DNA of 64,000 bases, taken from the NCBI RefSeq assembly GCF_014154935.1, contig NZ_JACEHH010000022.1, positions 97,614-161,613 of the forward strand, in the 5' to 3' direction. A program made the translations under genes and the position numbers. The stretch is from Stieleria mannarensis (GTDB taxonomy: Bacteria; Planctomycetota; Planctomycetia; Pirellulales; Pirellulaceae). The stretch's first letter is position 1. The number at the start of each line of letters is the position of its first letter. Below, one piece after another: positions 27,801-37,384 of the stretch. Below the pieces are notes generated by a model. The model was given only the letters and a program-made list of their open reading frames with translations. It ran no database searches and was not told the DNA's origin.

Positions 27801-30800
27801 CACGCTGCCCGAAGGCGGAAAACCCTTTCAGCGAACGGTGCGCGTCAGCGGCGGCCAAACCTACACGCAACCGCCTCTGCAGATCACGCGTTTGCAACAG
27901 ATGTATGAGTTCTACCGAATCGTCGATGATCGTTACGGCTATCAGTCCACAATGTCGCTGCCCAAACCGATCGACTTCGGTCACGCCAAACTGATGGCAC
28001 GCTATTGCCAGCTCAAACAGATGTCGACCTCGGGCAAAAAACTCAACGAGCACTTGGCCGATCTGGAAAAGGCCGCGATGGCCGAGGATGCGTCGGCCGA
28101 TCAGGTTTGGAATTGGTACGAAACCGTCTCTTTGGCGGCAACGGTCCAACAACGCTCCAGCATGAATCCCCAAAATCCCGCCGACTGGGCGCCGCTGTGG
28201 AGATTAGCGGAGTCGGACCGGGAGATCGGAATTCCGTTGTTAGTCAACGCGTTCGCCAATCGGACCAGCTATGCCGAGCGTGGCGACATCCAACTGCAAA
28301 AGTTGAGCGATGATCGACTCGCTTGGGTCAAATCGAAAGCCGAGTCGCCCGACGAATCCGTCACCGACCAGTACGGCCGCAACGCGTCCTGGCCGATGAT
28401 CTATGGATCGGAACTGCGGATCGCCGGCAAGGCCGACGAAGCCGAACAATACCTGCAAGCCCAACTGGACGATGCCATTGCGAACCCTGATTCGGTCGGC
28501 CTGATGGCGGCGATCCAGCAAGCGTCGGCCCATGGCAGCGACGCACAACTCTGGCCGCTGCTGGAGCGAGCGATCGAAGGAAAAGCGGACTTGCAAGCGA
28601 CGTTCGGGATGTCCCTCGGGGCTCGACTTCTGTCACTTTTCACCGCAGAGAAACGCGTCACCGACGGATTATCCGAAAGGGCTGCTGACCCCGAGTATCG
28701 CCGGCGTGTCATCGCTCTGATGGACCAGATGATCAAAGACGAAGCGGAACGACCGCTGCAGCGACGTCTGATCCGTTTGACGGGAATCGGCGGACCGCGA
28801 ACGCGGGGCCGAGTCGTCGCCGGTCAATACATCCGCACCGAAATCGAGTTCCCGCCCAGTGGTCTGGGCCCGGACGACCAATTCGTCTTTGCCCAATACG
28901 GCGCCTGGGAACAATTGAAGGATCACACCGACCAGTGGATCGAATCGTTGCAGACGCCCGCGTCGGATTCGCTGCAACCGCGCGAGCGAATCGTTCGTCG
29001 ACTCGCCACCGCAGCACTGTTGTACTGGGAAAAACAGACCGACCAGGCGCTCGAGCAACTCCGCCAGGCGATTCCGCTCGCGTCCAGCGAATTGCCGCAG
29101 ATGGAACCCGAGCTACGGTTGATGTCCGCGGATCTGCTGTTGCGACTCGGCCGCAAACGCGAAGCCCTGGAGGCGATCGATTCGCTGGCCGTCTATGACC
29201 AAAACACGATGGCCGTCCGTGAATTTGCCGCGGCAAGGTTGGCCGCCGCGATCGGCGATCGACAACGAGCCCAAACGGCGGCGCGGCGTTTGTTCGGCGT
29301 CCGATTGAACACCGAGGCGCAGATCGAACTGGCAAAGCTGATGCGTCAGTTGGACATGCGGCAACTCGCTTCGGATCTGGTCCGACGTCTCCGCAGCCGC
29401 GGCGGCAGCAACACCGACCAATTGCAATCCCTGATGACCTATTTCGTTGCCCAAGGAGAACATGACCAGGCCGCCGAGGTCGCGATGGAACTGTTGCGAC
29501 GGAGTCTCCCATCGCGGCGAACCACCAGCCGGTACACCACGACCAACCAAGTCCGACGCCGCAACGCCCTGCAAACGCTCTCGACGACCGGGCGGTTGAC
29601 CTCACTGATCAAGGCCACCGAAGAAAAACTCGAAAATGCTCCCAAAAGCCAACGGATCCGTTCGGAACTGGCCGAACTGTACGTCGCCGCCGGCAAGACG
29701 GCGGATTCACAGGCGTTGCTCGGCGAAATCGAGATCAACGATGTCAGCAGTGTCCGCGCCCTGGAAGCCACCGCCGAACAACTCGTGACCGCCGGCCAGA
29801 TGGACGAGGCCTGTGAAGCGTATTTAAAACTGCTGCGTCGAAAACAAGACATGTTCAGCCAGAAATTTTATGAGATCAAACGACCCTTTGACGCCACGCA
29901 GCGACTGGGCGATCTGGCGGATTTGATGATCGAAGTCGGGATCCAGAAATTCACCGACCACCGCGTCTCGGAGATTTGCGAAGACCTGATTCGCAGCGAC
30001 AATGGGATCGCCAAAGCACGTGAACTCTATTCCGCGATGTTGGACGTTGCGCCGACATCGACCAATTCGATGTACTCGATGAGTAACGTCATGGGGTCGG
30101 CCAGCAAGCTTCTGACCGATCGCGAAACCGTCATTCGGACCGCCCGCTACATGATCGACGCGTCTGAAAATGGAACCGGATGGAACGCGTTGTTCAGCGG
30201 TTACTCCACCAGTGGCGACGGCCGACACAACAACGTGACCACCTACTTTGTACGCCACGTCGCCGGCGACCAGGGAAATGCAAAAGAGGTAGAAAAACTG
30301 TTGCGCGAAAAACTGGACGAGAAAGAGGATTGGCACGAAGGCAAAGTCTGGCTGGCATTGGTGTTGACGACCGACAAGCAGTACGACGAAGCCAAGCAAT
30401 TGTTAGAGCCGCTGGTCAGCGAGGAACTCAGCCCCCAACCGACGCACGACCTGCTTTGGCTGGTCGGCAGCTTGATCGACACGCATCCGCCGATGCACGA
30501 ATTGGCCGAACGGATCTACGAATATGCGTTGCAGAATACGACCGATCGCACGAATCGCGAGTTTAAGTATTCATTGAAAGGCCGAGTTTGCAATTTCATG
30601 GCGGACATCGGCAACAACCGCCGCGCCCGTGAGATGGCGCTCGAAGCGATCGAGCAGGCCAAAAAGAAGCCGCAGCAAGGTTTCAACAATCCGGAGTACG
30701 AAGCCTATCAGCAGATCCAATCGACGATGGCCATGATGGAGTTCATGGCCAAGATCGAGTATCCCACCGATGCACTTCGCATCGCGCGTGAATTTGACAT

Positions 30801-33800
30801 GTCACTGTTTGCCGAAGCAGGCCGCTATCAATCGGGGCGACGGGAGCAGTTCGAAAAACAGCAGCAAGAACTCCTCGATCAAGTCCGCAAGCTGGGCGGA
30901 TTGGCCACCGTCGAGTCAATGATCAACGCCAAGACCGAAGGGCCCAGCGCCGTCGATTTCGCAATCTCGCTCGGCGACCAACCCTTTACCGAGCACGCGG
31001 TTTCATCCCTGTGGGTCGAAATGCTGCAAGACGCCGCGAGCGATGCGAACAACGCCGACGCGTTGGGTGAATTCGCAGCGCAGATGAAATCGCTCGCTGA
31101 GGGACGTCCCGACGACGATTCGGCCGCGGCCGCCCATGCGATCGCCGCGGACCTCGTCGGCGACCACGGGGCGCTCAAGGACCTGGTCGAGCGTTGGATG
31201 GAGACACCCACCGAATCCTCCCAGGAGAAACAGGAGGAGCCCCAAAGCGATTCGAAGGTGATCAATCAGCGTTTGCGTGGGCGATTGACCATGGTCCTGT
31301 TGCTTCGCGCCGACCAAGGCGTTCGCGAGAGCGGAGCGAATGGCAAGCAGGTCGTGACCTCTGATTTGGATTTTGGTTCCATCACCGGCACTAACCAAGT
31401 CGAACAGACCTGCCTGATCGCCGCGCTGGGAAAACAGTCACTGGAACGATCCGACAAAGAGTCCGCGCAACGGTTGTGGCAGCGCGCGGTCGACATGGCG
31501 GCAAGCCAATGGTTGCTGATCGATCTGTCCCACGCGGCGATCGAAGCCGGGATGCCGGAACTTTCCGCCGCCGCGTTTTCCGCCGCCGTCCCCGCACCGG
31601 CTGGTCCCGTTCAGGTCGACCAGTCGACCGATCGCTCCGCCAACTCCCTGGGCGAACTGCTCCGCAGCGCTCGACCGCGACAAACTTCATCGTCTCGTGC
31701 AAACGTCAACGAACTGGACGCCGACGAAATCCGGCTGGCGCGGCGGATTCTGGAATTGGATGAAGCCTGGCGGGTGAACAAGTTGTACACGAAATTCGTG
31801 TTTGATCCGCTCGTCGCGCTGACGTTAGGAAGCCCCGGATCGCGCCCGCGGCCGTTGTGCGCCCCCGTCGAAATCAAACCAGACGATCGGATCGTCATCC
31901 ATAGCGTCTTTGATCGATTGGCTCGACGGGCAAGTTGGTCAAAGCGGACCGACAAACTGCTGTCGTTGATCTCCGGCGACGATGCCCAAGCACACCTGAT
32001 GGCCGGTTTGGTGCTGCTGAACGACAAACGCGGCCAAGCGGCGCTGCCACGATACGAGGCGGTCGATGCAACCACGCTCAGCGCGCTGCCGAAAGAGTTG
32101 GTGATGCAATCGCTGTTGCTGGCGTTCCAGGATCCCCATTGTCGCCACCGCGCCATGGAACTAGGGCTCGCACTGGTCGACCAAAACCGTCCCGGCGAGC
32201 GATACGCCGAAGTGAATCCCTACGACACGTTCGCACTTTATCTGGCCAAGCAGGGATTGGAGCATGGGTTAAAAGACGACTTGGTCGCAAAAGCCATCAA
32301 CGACTTTCTTGAATTGACCGCCCACGACAACGATCGCTATTCCAACGCCAGCAGTCGCGTGACCCGACGGTTGGGCCAACTGGACAAGGTCGCCCAATTG
32401 TTGCTTCCCAAGGGCCGAGTCGGCGATGCGTTGACCTACCTGGGAATGCGTCAAGACGGTTTTTCGCAAGGCTTTGATCGCAGCAACGACTGGGTCGGTT
32501 CCTGGGCGTTGGAATCGATCCAAGGGATGTCCGATCGCAAAGCGGCCTATCAAATCCTGGCGGATTGGACGTTCCAGGGTGACGGTCCGCTGCAAACGAT
32601 CCGGACACTGGTCCGACGTCAACGGCTGCCCGCGTGGATTCCCGAATCGGTCGGCGGCTATTATCCGCCGTTTCCTCCCGTTGCGGATGAATCGCTACCG
32701 ATCGCGACCAATTTCTATTCCCTGGCCCGTTTGGCGATGCAGATCAATGTGGGCGATGACTTGTTGAAACGTTTGCGGAAAGCACAAGCCGAGGGCCGCA
32801 GCGGTGCCGACACCGCCTTGGCGATTTGTCTCTCGGCGATGAATCAGCCCGTCGATCCCGAGTTGCTTTCCAAAGTCGTCCGGCATTTGGATTCGATTGA
32901 TCCGGGCGATGGACTACCGGCATCGCAAGCCCCCTTGGCCGAATTGCAACTCGCTTCGATCCTGGCGGCTGAACCCGAACATCACGAGTTCGCGAAGAAA
33001 GTGACGAAAGCCCTGATCGACCACACGCACACCCGGTCGCGCGGCTACTTGATGCCTTGGGTTGCACGCTACGAACACAACCATGGTTGGGCCGAAACCT
33101 CAGGCCTGCGCACCGGTGACGAATTGGCGCATTGGATCCCGGCAACCCATGCCAGTGCGAAAGACTTCTCGGAAGGGAAAACGGCTCCGATCTGGGTATC
33201 CGACGGTGAAGCCCAAGTTCATCATGTTTGCGGGTTCGGCAATGATTCCCTGTGGTTCCGCTACCCCTTGCAAGGCGACTTTACCATTGAAATGGAAATC
33301 CGGGACGGCGGCTGGCGCGAAGCGGAATTGCTGTTTGATGGGCTGCTGTTCGCGCCCCTGGCACACAATGGCAGCGTGTATGTCAAATCCCAGAATTCGA
33401 CCGACTGGGTGCGGTTCTATTCCAAGGCGACGAAGCAAAACGAGTGGAATCGGTGTCGTGTGACGCTGGACGACCAAACGCTCCGCTTTCACGTCAACGA
33501 CCAACTGGTCTACCGTGAACCACGCAAGGATCATTCCCCGTGGTTTGCCATTCATCTGGCCGGCAACAAACGGACGTCGGTGCGAAACATCAAGATCAGC
33601 GGCCAGCCCGTGATTCCACATGACGTGAACTTGATCCCCGGTGACACCTTGCGCGGTTGGTCGGGACAGTACTATGGCGTCGCGCTGCCGACCGCAATCG
33701 TGGATGCCCGCCAGCAGGACAAGGACGGAAACGCCCCCAATCGTTACCGGACCGCCCCCAAACCTCAGCGGATCGCAAACCTCGCTTGGACCGTGCACGA

Positions 33801-34317
33801 CGGAGAGCTGCGCAGCGGCGAAATCAAGGCACAGAAATTCAACGGCCAGAACAGCATCCGTTACGAACGCCCGATCGGGGACGGTGAGTCGCTTTCGTAT
33901 GAGTTCTTCTATGAACCGGCGAAAACCGAAGTCCATCCTTCCATCGGTCGAGTCGCCTACGTGATGCGTCCGAGCGGATTAAAATTGCATTGGATGAGTG
34001 CCCCGAATACGGCGTGGAAGATCCCCAAAGGCTTTGAGGTTCCGTTGCCCGGGGCTGAACCGAAGCCGTTACCGCTGAAATCGGGCCAGTGGAACCAAGT
34101 CGAATTGACGCGTCACGGATCGCGCGTCCAGATCGTGCTCAATGGTGAAACGATCTTTGACCAGCAACCGCAATCGCGACTCGGCGACATGGTGTTCGGA
34201 TTCTTCCACAACCGCGAGCAGACATCGGCGCGAATCAGAAACGTCCGGCTGACCGGTCCTTGGCCGACCGAGGTTCCTCAACAACTACTGTCCTTTACCG
34301 ACACAGAATCTCCATGA
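24895..34317 (+). CDS. Giant TPR-repeat envelope protein with C-terminal DUF1581/DUF1583-like region
   Basis: The protein has 3140 residues. ATG 24895 is chosen because aggggaa sits at ideal spacing; an earlier start at 24868 is less likely. The N-terminus has a hydrophobic signal ending in LALSAC, a possible lipobox, with CMAQP as an alternative signal peptidase I site. Residues about 60-1000 and many later segments are tetratricopeptide repeats (for example DNPLAAYYHGQALLMVGRTEEAAAAMQRAIDL is one full unit in split form: NPLAAYYHGQAL, EEAAAAMQRAIDLNPS). The last 450 residues are beta-rich (GDFTIEMEIRDGGWREAELL, NEWNRCRVTLDDQTLRFHVN, NIKISGQPVIP) and resemble the planctomycete DUF1581/DUF1583 families, LamG-like in layout. 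It is probably a scaffold in the periplasm or on the outer surface. Its stop overlaps the next gene's start. Confidence 0.85.
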   Translation: MPGLHAHHRIKTTIAICCLLALSACLAATCMAQPTPLSPAEQREQITAAKFLEVLLRRPNTGTALDRVFGYHIGAGDIDQVIDELTAKAQDVSDDDESGRHWMVAGLLQLQRSEDAAAIEALAEAEQKLSDNPLAAYYHGQALLMVGRTEEAAAAMQRAIDLNPSRQDHLKIAGQLGRLYQRGGKIEDAIRIWEQLEKSFPGDDGVRQRIARVMIEEGDIEGALVRYEALAKDARSPNDRIVFAMRAADLRAQSGDQQQAIGEFERLLNKLRPGSYLYDEARRRIEATFLSSGDYAGLAEYYENWVDSHPEDLGAVIRLARTLSIQGRGPEALSWFEKAIQLAPTDPAPRLALINAYVAAEDFAQAAKQYESLIELEPGNPDHFVRWGQVLMDDPAQPKTARTQAAAKVWKRLADARKDDAVVQSQCADLMRGADLIEDAISLYQSAIKLAPDQPQYKEYLGEYLHQLDRQDEATQVWRSLVAGDQRNRKNLVRLAEVFHQFDRADEALTVMAEACELDPTIEERLRYAEWLRDADQFEAALNQIGLASTVTDNMDDRERVFAAEVKTYQASGKLDQRIEKARQEAVDDASDAEAFRRLAILYNAAGKVPEALDAIETSLEQAPGSIDALEIAARMYEDSGRLPLAIEKRRRLAETDSRFRNGHLQKLSSLHLRVGETDQAVAVGKELLAASAGSIEAYRFYADLCGSIGRVDQRLDTLRRCARLNPRSNEAQRMLAGQLAEDFKTDQAIELYWKMLDSADDLDGRREIVTTLTDLYLRTNRLDQLIARLEIRGRESGDRRSTVDLIATAHQQAGDLGLARQALEGLLSEDGRDTMLLERLVSLAEQSGEYDSAVALQRQLTRLSPERKNEARLASLLIDIGEVDEAQTMWFRMAESNSDPTQLARNLNRLYAAGEVDTAMKLAQSLLDRHGDDWETRLRLMVLQADSDDWEAASKTADDLIAMSLDDTTLPEGGKPFQRTVRVSGGQTYTQPPLQITRLQQMYEFYRIVDDRYGYQSTMSLPKPIDFGHAKLMARYCQLKQMSTSGKKLNEHLADLEKAAMAEDASADQVWNWYETVSLAATVQQRSSMNPQNPADWAPLWRLAESDREIGIPLLVNAFANRTSYAERGDIQLQKLSDDRLAWVKSKAESPDESVTDQYGRNASWPMIYGSELRIAGKADEAEQYLQAQLDDAIANPDSVGLMAAIQQASAHGSDAQLWPLLERAIEGKADLQATFGMSLGARLLSLFTAEKRVTDGLSERAADPEYRRRVIALMDQMIKDEAERPLQRRLIRLTGIGGPRTRGRVVAGQYIRTEIEFPPSGLGPDDQFVFAQYGAWEQLKDHTDQWIESLQTPASDSLQPRERIVRRLATAALLYWEKQTDQALEQLRQAIPLASSELPQMEPELRLMSADLLLRLGRKREALEAIDSLAVYDQNTMAVREFAAARLAAAIGDRQRAQTAARRLFGVRLNTEAQIELAKLMRQLDMRQLASDLVRRLRSRGGSNTDQLQSLMTYFVAQGEHDQAAEVAMELLRRSLPSRRTTSRYTTTNQVRRRNALQTLSTTGRLTSLIKATEEKLENAPKSQRIRSELAELYVAAGKTADSQALLGEIEINDVSSVRALEATAEQLVTAGQMDEACEAYLKLLRRKQDMFSQKFYEIKRPFDATQRLGDLADLMIEVGIQKFTDHRVSEICEDLIRSDNGIAKARELYSAMLDVAPTSTNSMYSMSNVMGSASKLLTDRETVIRTARYMIDASENGTGWNALFSGYSTSGDGRHNNVTTYFVRHVAGDQGNAKEVEKLLREKLDEKEDWHEGKVWLALVLTTDKQYDEAKQLLEPLVSEELSPQPTHDLLWLVGSLIDTHPPMHELAERIYEYALQNTTDRTNREFKYSLKGRVCNFMADIGNNRRAREMALEAIEQAKKKPQQGFNNPEYEAYQQIQSTMAMMEFMAKIEYPTDALRIAREFDMSLFAEAGRYQSGRREQFEKQQQELLDQVRKLGGLATVESMINAKTEGPSAVDFAISLGDQPFTEHAVSSLWVEMLQDAASDANNADALGEFAAQMKSLAEGRPDDDSAAAAHAIAADLVGDHGALKDLVERWMETPTESSQEKQEEPQSDSKVINQRLRGRLTMVLLLRADQGVRESGANGKQVVTSDLDFGSITGTNQVEQTCLIAALGKQSLERSDKESAQRLWQRAVDMAASQWLLIDLSHAAIEAGMPELSAAAFSAAVPAPAGPVQVDQSTDRSANSLGELLRSARPRQTSSSRANVNELDADEIRLARRILELDEAWRVNKLYTKFVFDPLVALTLGSPGSRPRPLCAPVEIKPDDRIVIHSVFDRLARRASWSKRTDKLLSLISGDDAQAHLMAGLVLLNDKRGQAALPRYEAVDATTLSALPKELVMQSLLLAFQDPHCRHRAMELGLALVDQNRPGERYAEVNPYDTFALYLAKQGLEHGLKDDLVAKAINDFLELTAHDNDRYSNASSRVTRRLGQLDKVAQLLLPKGRVGDALTYLGMRQDGFSQGFDRSNDWVGSWALESIQGMSDRKAAYQILADWTFQGDGPLQTIRTLVRRQRLPAWIPESVGGYYPPFPPVADESLPIATNFYSLARLAMQINVGDDLLKRLRKAQAEGRSGADTALAICLSAMNQPVDPELLSKVVRHLDSIDPGDGLPASQAPLAELQLASILAAEPEHHEFAKKVTKALIDHTHTRSRGYLMPWVARYEHNHGWAETSGLRTGDELAHWIPATHASAKDFSEGKTAPIWVSDGEAQVHHVCGFGNDSLWFRYPLQGDFTIEMEIRDGGWREAELLFDGLLFAPLAHNGSVYVKSQNSTDWVRFYSKATKQNEWNRCRVTLDDQTLRFHVNDQLVYREPRKDHSPWFAIHLAGNKRTSVRNIKISGQPVIPHDVNLIPGDTLRGWSGQYYGVALPTAIVDARQQDKDGNAPNRYRTAPKPQRIANLAWTVHDGELRSGEIKAQKFNGQNSIRYERPIGDGESLSYEFFYEPAKTEVHPSIGRVAYVMRPSGLKLHWMSAPNTAWKIPKGFEVPLPGAEPKPLPLKSGQWNQVELTRHGSRVQIVLNGETIFDQQPQSRLGDMVFGFFHNREQTSARIRNVRLTGPWPTEVPQQLLSFTDTESP

Positions 34318-35495
34318 GTCAAACAACGGAATCGCTGGCCGAAACGCTTTCCGAGCTACTCGCGCGAAATGTCGCCGTCAATCACCAGGAAATTTGTGAA
34401 CATGACGGGCTGAATGTGATCGTCGCCGAGATCAGTTATCGGTCCAGCGAACCCGATTCGCGGTCGACGCAGTGGATCCGGGAAACGGTGGCGGTGCCAC
34501 AGGACACCATCGATCTGCCCCAATTCGCGATGTTTCCGCATTTCAAAGGGATCATCGGAGCGGTCTTTTCGGCGATCGGGGGCATGAACGACGTCAATTT
34601 CGACGACTCGCCAAAGTTCTCGGCCGACTACCTGCTGCATGCCTGGAACGAAAAGGCCGTCCGGGTCTTGTTCACTCCGGGAATCCGCGACTATTTCGCC
34701 CAGCATCCGGGTTGGAGTGTCCGCGGCAACCGGAACCACATGGTGATCTTCAAGCACAAGACGGTTTGCGAGAGCGACGATCAAGAATCGTTCGTCCGCG
34801 ATGCCGCCGAGATTTTTCGGTTGTTCCAGTCGGGCGAGGCCGAACTGGATCGTCGTCCGGATATCGACCGAGAAACCCAGGTTCAGGACGCGATGGCGGC
34901 GGCCGAGAACATGGGAGGCATCGCGGGGCGGATCCTCCGCAAGGAACTGAACCGAATCGCGCTTTCGAGCGCTGAAGTGCAGGCATTTCTTGCCCAGCCG
35001 ATCCCGCGACTGGAAATTCCAAGTGGGATGCAACGTCAGGTGATCGCAGACTTGAAAATGTTGATCGCGATGGGCGTTGTGTTTTGCATCGTCGGCGTCG
35101 TCGTTCCGGTACTGTGTTTTGTGGTGCTGCAAGGAAACGACCGCCTGCTCGCAGTGCCCTTCGCCGCAACGTTTCTGCTCGCCGGCGGACTGATGTTGTT
35201 CTTTTCCATCCGACACGGAAGCCGCAAGAACCGTTTGTTGCGACAAGGGACGCTTCATTCGGGACGGATCGATCGCGTCCAGCGAACCAATACGGAAGTC
35301 AACGGAAGACGCCGCTACGTGCTGCATTTGACGTATGACGTGAAGGGCCAAACACGAAAAACGACCGCCAACGTGTATGCAGGCATCGAGCGTGCGAAGT
35401 CACTGGCCGAACAAAACGCCCCGGTCCGCGTCCTGGTCGATCCCGATGACGAAAACCACGCCTTGTGCGTCGACGCGCTGGTGATCAGCGAGTAG
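34314..35495 (+). CDS. Membrane protein with C-terminal DUF3592-like module, coupled to the TPR protein
   Basis: The ATG at 34314 overlaps the TGA of the TPR gene (ATGA), so translation is probably coupled. The protein has 393 residues. Residues 1-220 are soluble and unrecognised; a segment with HMVIFKHKTVCESDDQ looks like a beta-sheet region. Two transmembrane helices follow (LIAMGVVFCIVGVVVPVLCF, LLAVPFAATFLLAGGLMLFF). The C-terminal part, GTLHSGRIDRVQRTNTEV..YVLHLTYDVKGQTRKT..APVRVLVDPDDENHAL, has the DUF3592 layout (small beta domain ending in a 'VDPxxPxxA'-like motif). The coupling suggests that it works with the giant TPR protein at the membrane. Confidence 0.78.
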   Translation: MSQTTESLAETLSELLARNVAVNHQEICEHDGLNVIVAEISYRSSEPDSRSTQWIRETVAVPQDTIDLPQFAMFPHFKGIIGAVFSAIGGMNDVNFDDSPKFSADYLLHAWNEKAVRVLFTPGIRDYFAQHPGWSVRGNRNHMVIFKHKTVCESDDQESFVRDAAEIFRLFQSGEAELDRRPDIDRETQVQDAMAAAENMGGIAGRILRKELNRIALSSAEVQAFLAQPIPRLEIPSGMQRQVIADLKMLIAMGVVFCIVGVVVPVLCFVVLQGNDRLLAVPFAATFLLAGGLMLFFSIRHGSRKNRLLRQGTLHSGRIDRVQRTNTEVNGRRRYVLHLTYDVKGQTRKTTANVYAGIERAKSLAEQNAPVRVLVDPDDENHALCVDALVISE

Positions 35496-35568
35496 ACATG
35501 CCAGCGCGTAACGATGCCAGCACGACGCGTGAGCAAGTGGCCCGCCGTGAGCGGGATGTCACCATGGG

Positions 35569-35692
35569 CCGCTCGCTCACGCTTCCCGCTGGCATTGCTC
35601 TCGCATCGTTTTGCCCCGTATCATTCTGCCTCCCCCACCACCCCACGGAATCCCTGCACGTGCCGCTCGCTGACGCGTCCCGCTGGCATTGC
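35569..35692. repeat. Short-module repeat cluster
   Basis: The module ccgctcgctgacgcttcc/cgctggca occurs twice with small changes (35569-35597 and 35662-35692). Between them lies a pair of the second module type, atcgttttgcccc followed by gtatcattctgcc (35605-35630). The same two module types recur together at 37260-37378. The cluster lies between convergent genes. Confidence 0.65.
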
Positions 35693-35699
35693 TTGCGTT

Positions 35700-37097
35700 C
35701 TACTGTCCCAGCCGATCGAGTACATTCTTGGTGATCTGGATCACCGCCCGGTCGCCACCAGGCAGCCCGTGCGCCCAATCGGTCGTCCCGGCGGTGACCA
35801 CCGTTCCGCCTTTTTCGGACGTGTAGACGCCCAACACGGCCGCCCCGACGCGGTCGGTGGGAAAGCGGTCGTACCAGTAACTGTCACCGGGCGCCCAACG
35901 AGCCTCACAGGTTCCCAAGATTTGAAACGTCTCCGGAGTGCCATCGGCGTGCGTGGGGACGGGCAGACCGTCGACCCACTTCATCTCGCAACCGTCACAC
36001 TCGTATCCGACGATGCTGTCGTTTCCACCGAACTCGTCACCTCGTTTTAAACCCGTTCCACGAAACAACCAATGATCGGGACGATGAACGGTAAACGCCC
36101 CGGATCCGTCCATGAACTGGCCATGGCTTCGATGGTAACCGCCCCACAGGAATCCGACGCCGGTCAGTTCGTTTTCCGGACGTCCGACCAAGTGATGGCT
36201 CCACGCAGTGCTCAGCAAACGGTGATCGCCCGTCCGGTACAGCGGATCCATGTTCGGGGTTTGTTTCCAGGACGTCAGCGTTCGGCCATTATTTCCGCTC
36301 CGCACCTGCCAACAACAGGTGTTCCCGCTGAAGAACGCGACGTTGCCGCCGTCGCCGATGAATTGTTCCAAGGAATCGCGCATCGGCGACGACCAGTATT
36401 CGTCATGTCCGACGCTGAGAACCAAGCGATAGTCCTTCAGGATCTCGGGGTGAAACTCCAAGTCGCTGTTGACGGCATAGTCGATTGCGTACCCGCTGGA
36501 TTCTGCCCATCGCACAAACGGCAATTCCCAATTTCTGAATTGGGAATTGATCGGGCGATCAAATGAAACCTGATGTCCCTGCAGACCGTCGCGGTCGTGG
36601 TAGCTGTACAGGCTGTGGCCGCCCCAGTTGGTGTAGGCGTTGTAGGTGTTGGTTGACAGTTGCAACAGGATGGTCGACTTCGGTTGCGAATCACCGGATC
36701 GAACGACGAAAAACGCGGATCCTTTTGCCGGGTTGTCTCCACCGCTGCTGATCGCGACCTCGTAATAGCCGCTCTTCCATGCGTCGGGGACCGTGAACGT
36801 CCAGGCTGCCGGCCAGCCACATCCATCCGACGACGCACGATCGGGAATCGGGTGTGCGGTGCAGGCGATCCCGATCTCACGATGAACCCGTTCCGCCTGG
36901 GCGCCGACGCGCGAGATCGTCAGTTCCACGTTCGGCTCGCTGGACGACAGATGAAACGCGATCGTGTCCCCGCCGACGTAGCTGAGTTGATCGGTGTACC
37001 CGAACACGTAGGAAGCGGCGGGAGGCATCTGGTCCGCGTGGCCTTGATCGCCCACACCGATTACCATTATCGCCAGTACAATCAGTCGCAATGTCAT
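35700..37097 (-). CDS. Secreted N,N-dimethylformamidase beta-subunit-like protein
   Basis: A 465-residue protein from ATG 37097 with agagggtc upstream. Residues 1-21 are a signal peptide (MTLRLIVLAIMVIGVGDQGHA). The mature protein matches the family that includes the large subunit of N,N-dimethylformamidase: an N-terminal beta-sandwich (YVGGDTIAFHLSSSEPNVEL, WTFTVPDAWKSGYYEVAI), then a flavodoxin- or amidotransferase-like fold with TNTYNAYTNWGGHSLYSY, LVLSVGHDEYWSSPMRDSLE and GGNVAFFSGNTCCWQVR. The tyrosines in these motifs resemble metal-ligand tyrosines of the iron enzyme. Planctomycete members are secreted and their substrate is unknown, so the amidase role is only a family label. It stands alone between repeat-bearing spacers. 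Confidence 0.8.
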   Translation of the reverse strand: MTLRLIVLAIMVIGVGDQGHADQMPPAASYVFGYTDQLSYVGGDTIAFHLSSSEPNVELTISRVGAQAERVHREIGIACTAHPIPDRASSDGCGWPAAWTFTVPDAWKSGYYEVAISSGGDNPAKGSAFFVVRSGDSQPKSTILLQLSTNTYNAYTNWGGHSLYSYHDRDGLQGHQVSFDRPINSQFRNWELPFVRWAESSGYAIDYAVNSDLEFHPEILKDYRLVLSVGHDEYWSSPMRDSLEQFIGDGGNVAFFSGNTCCWQVRSGNNGRTLTSWKQTPNMDPLYRTGDHRLLSTAWSHHLVGRPENELTGVGFLWGGYHRSHGQFMDGSGAFTVHRPDHWLFRGTGLKRGDEFGGNDSIVGYECDGCEMKWVDGLPVPTHADGTPETFQILGTCEARWAPGDSYWYDRFPTDRVGAAVLGVYTSEKGGTVVTAGTTDWAHGLPGGDRAVIQITKNVLDRLGQ

Positions 37098-37259
37098 CTT
37101 GACCCTCTGTTTAAACCGTCATGAATAAAGCTTGTGCAGACCAGTGTACTGCGGTTTGACAACCACAGTTGAGGCACATGACTCCGACTGCTGAATCATC
37201 GCCGCGTTCGACAGAACAGCCCCACCGATGGCAAAGTGTTCCCACCGATGTCCCCACCC

Positions 37260-37378
37260 ATCATTCTGCCCCGTATCATTCTGCCTCTTCCCCATCGCAC
37301 GGATTCCCGCACGGGCCGCTCGCTGACGCTTCCCGCTGGCAGTCGTCTCGGATCGTTTTGCCCCCATCGTTTTGCCCC
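37260..37378. repeat. Short-module repeat cluster upstream of phoD-like gene
   Basis: Contains atcattctgcccc and gtatcattctgcc in tandem (37260-37285), the ccgctcgctgacgcttcc/cgctggca module (37315-37341), and atcgttttgcccc twice (37352-37378). The last units end seven bases before the start codon of the phosphatase, so the element occupies its leader and any ribosome site there. Confidence 0.65.
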
Positions 37379-37384
37379 ACCAAC

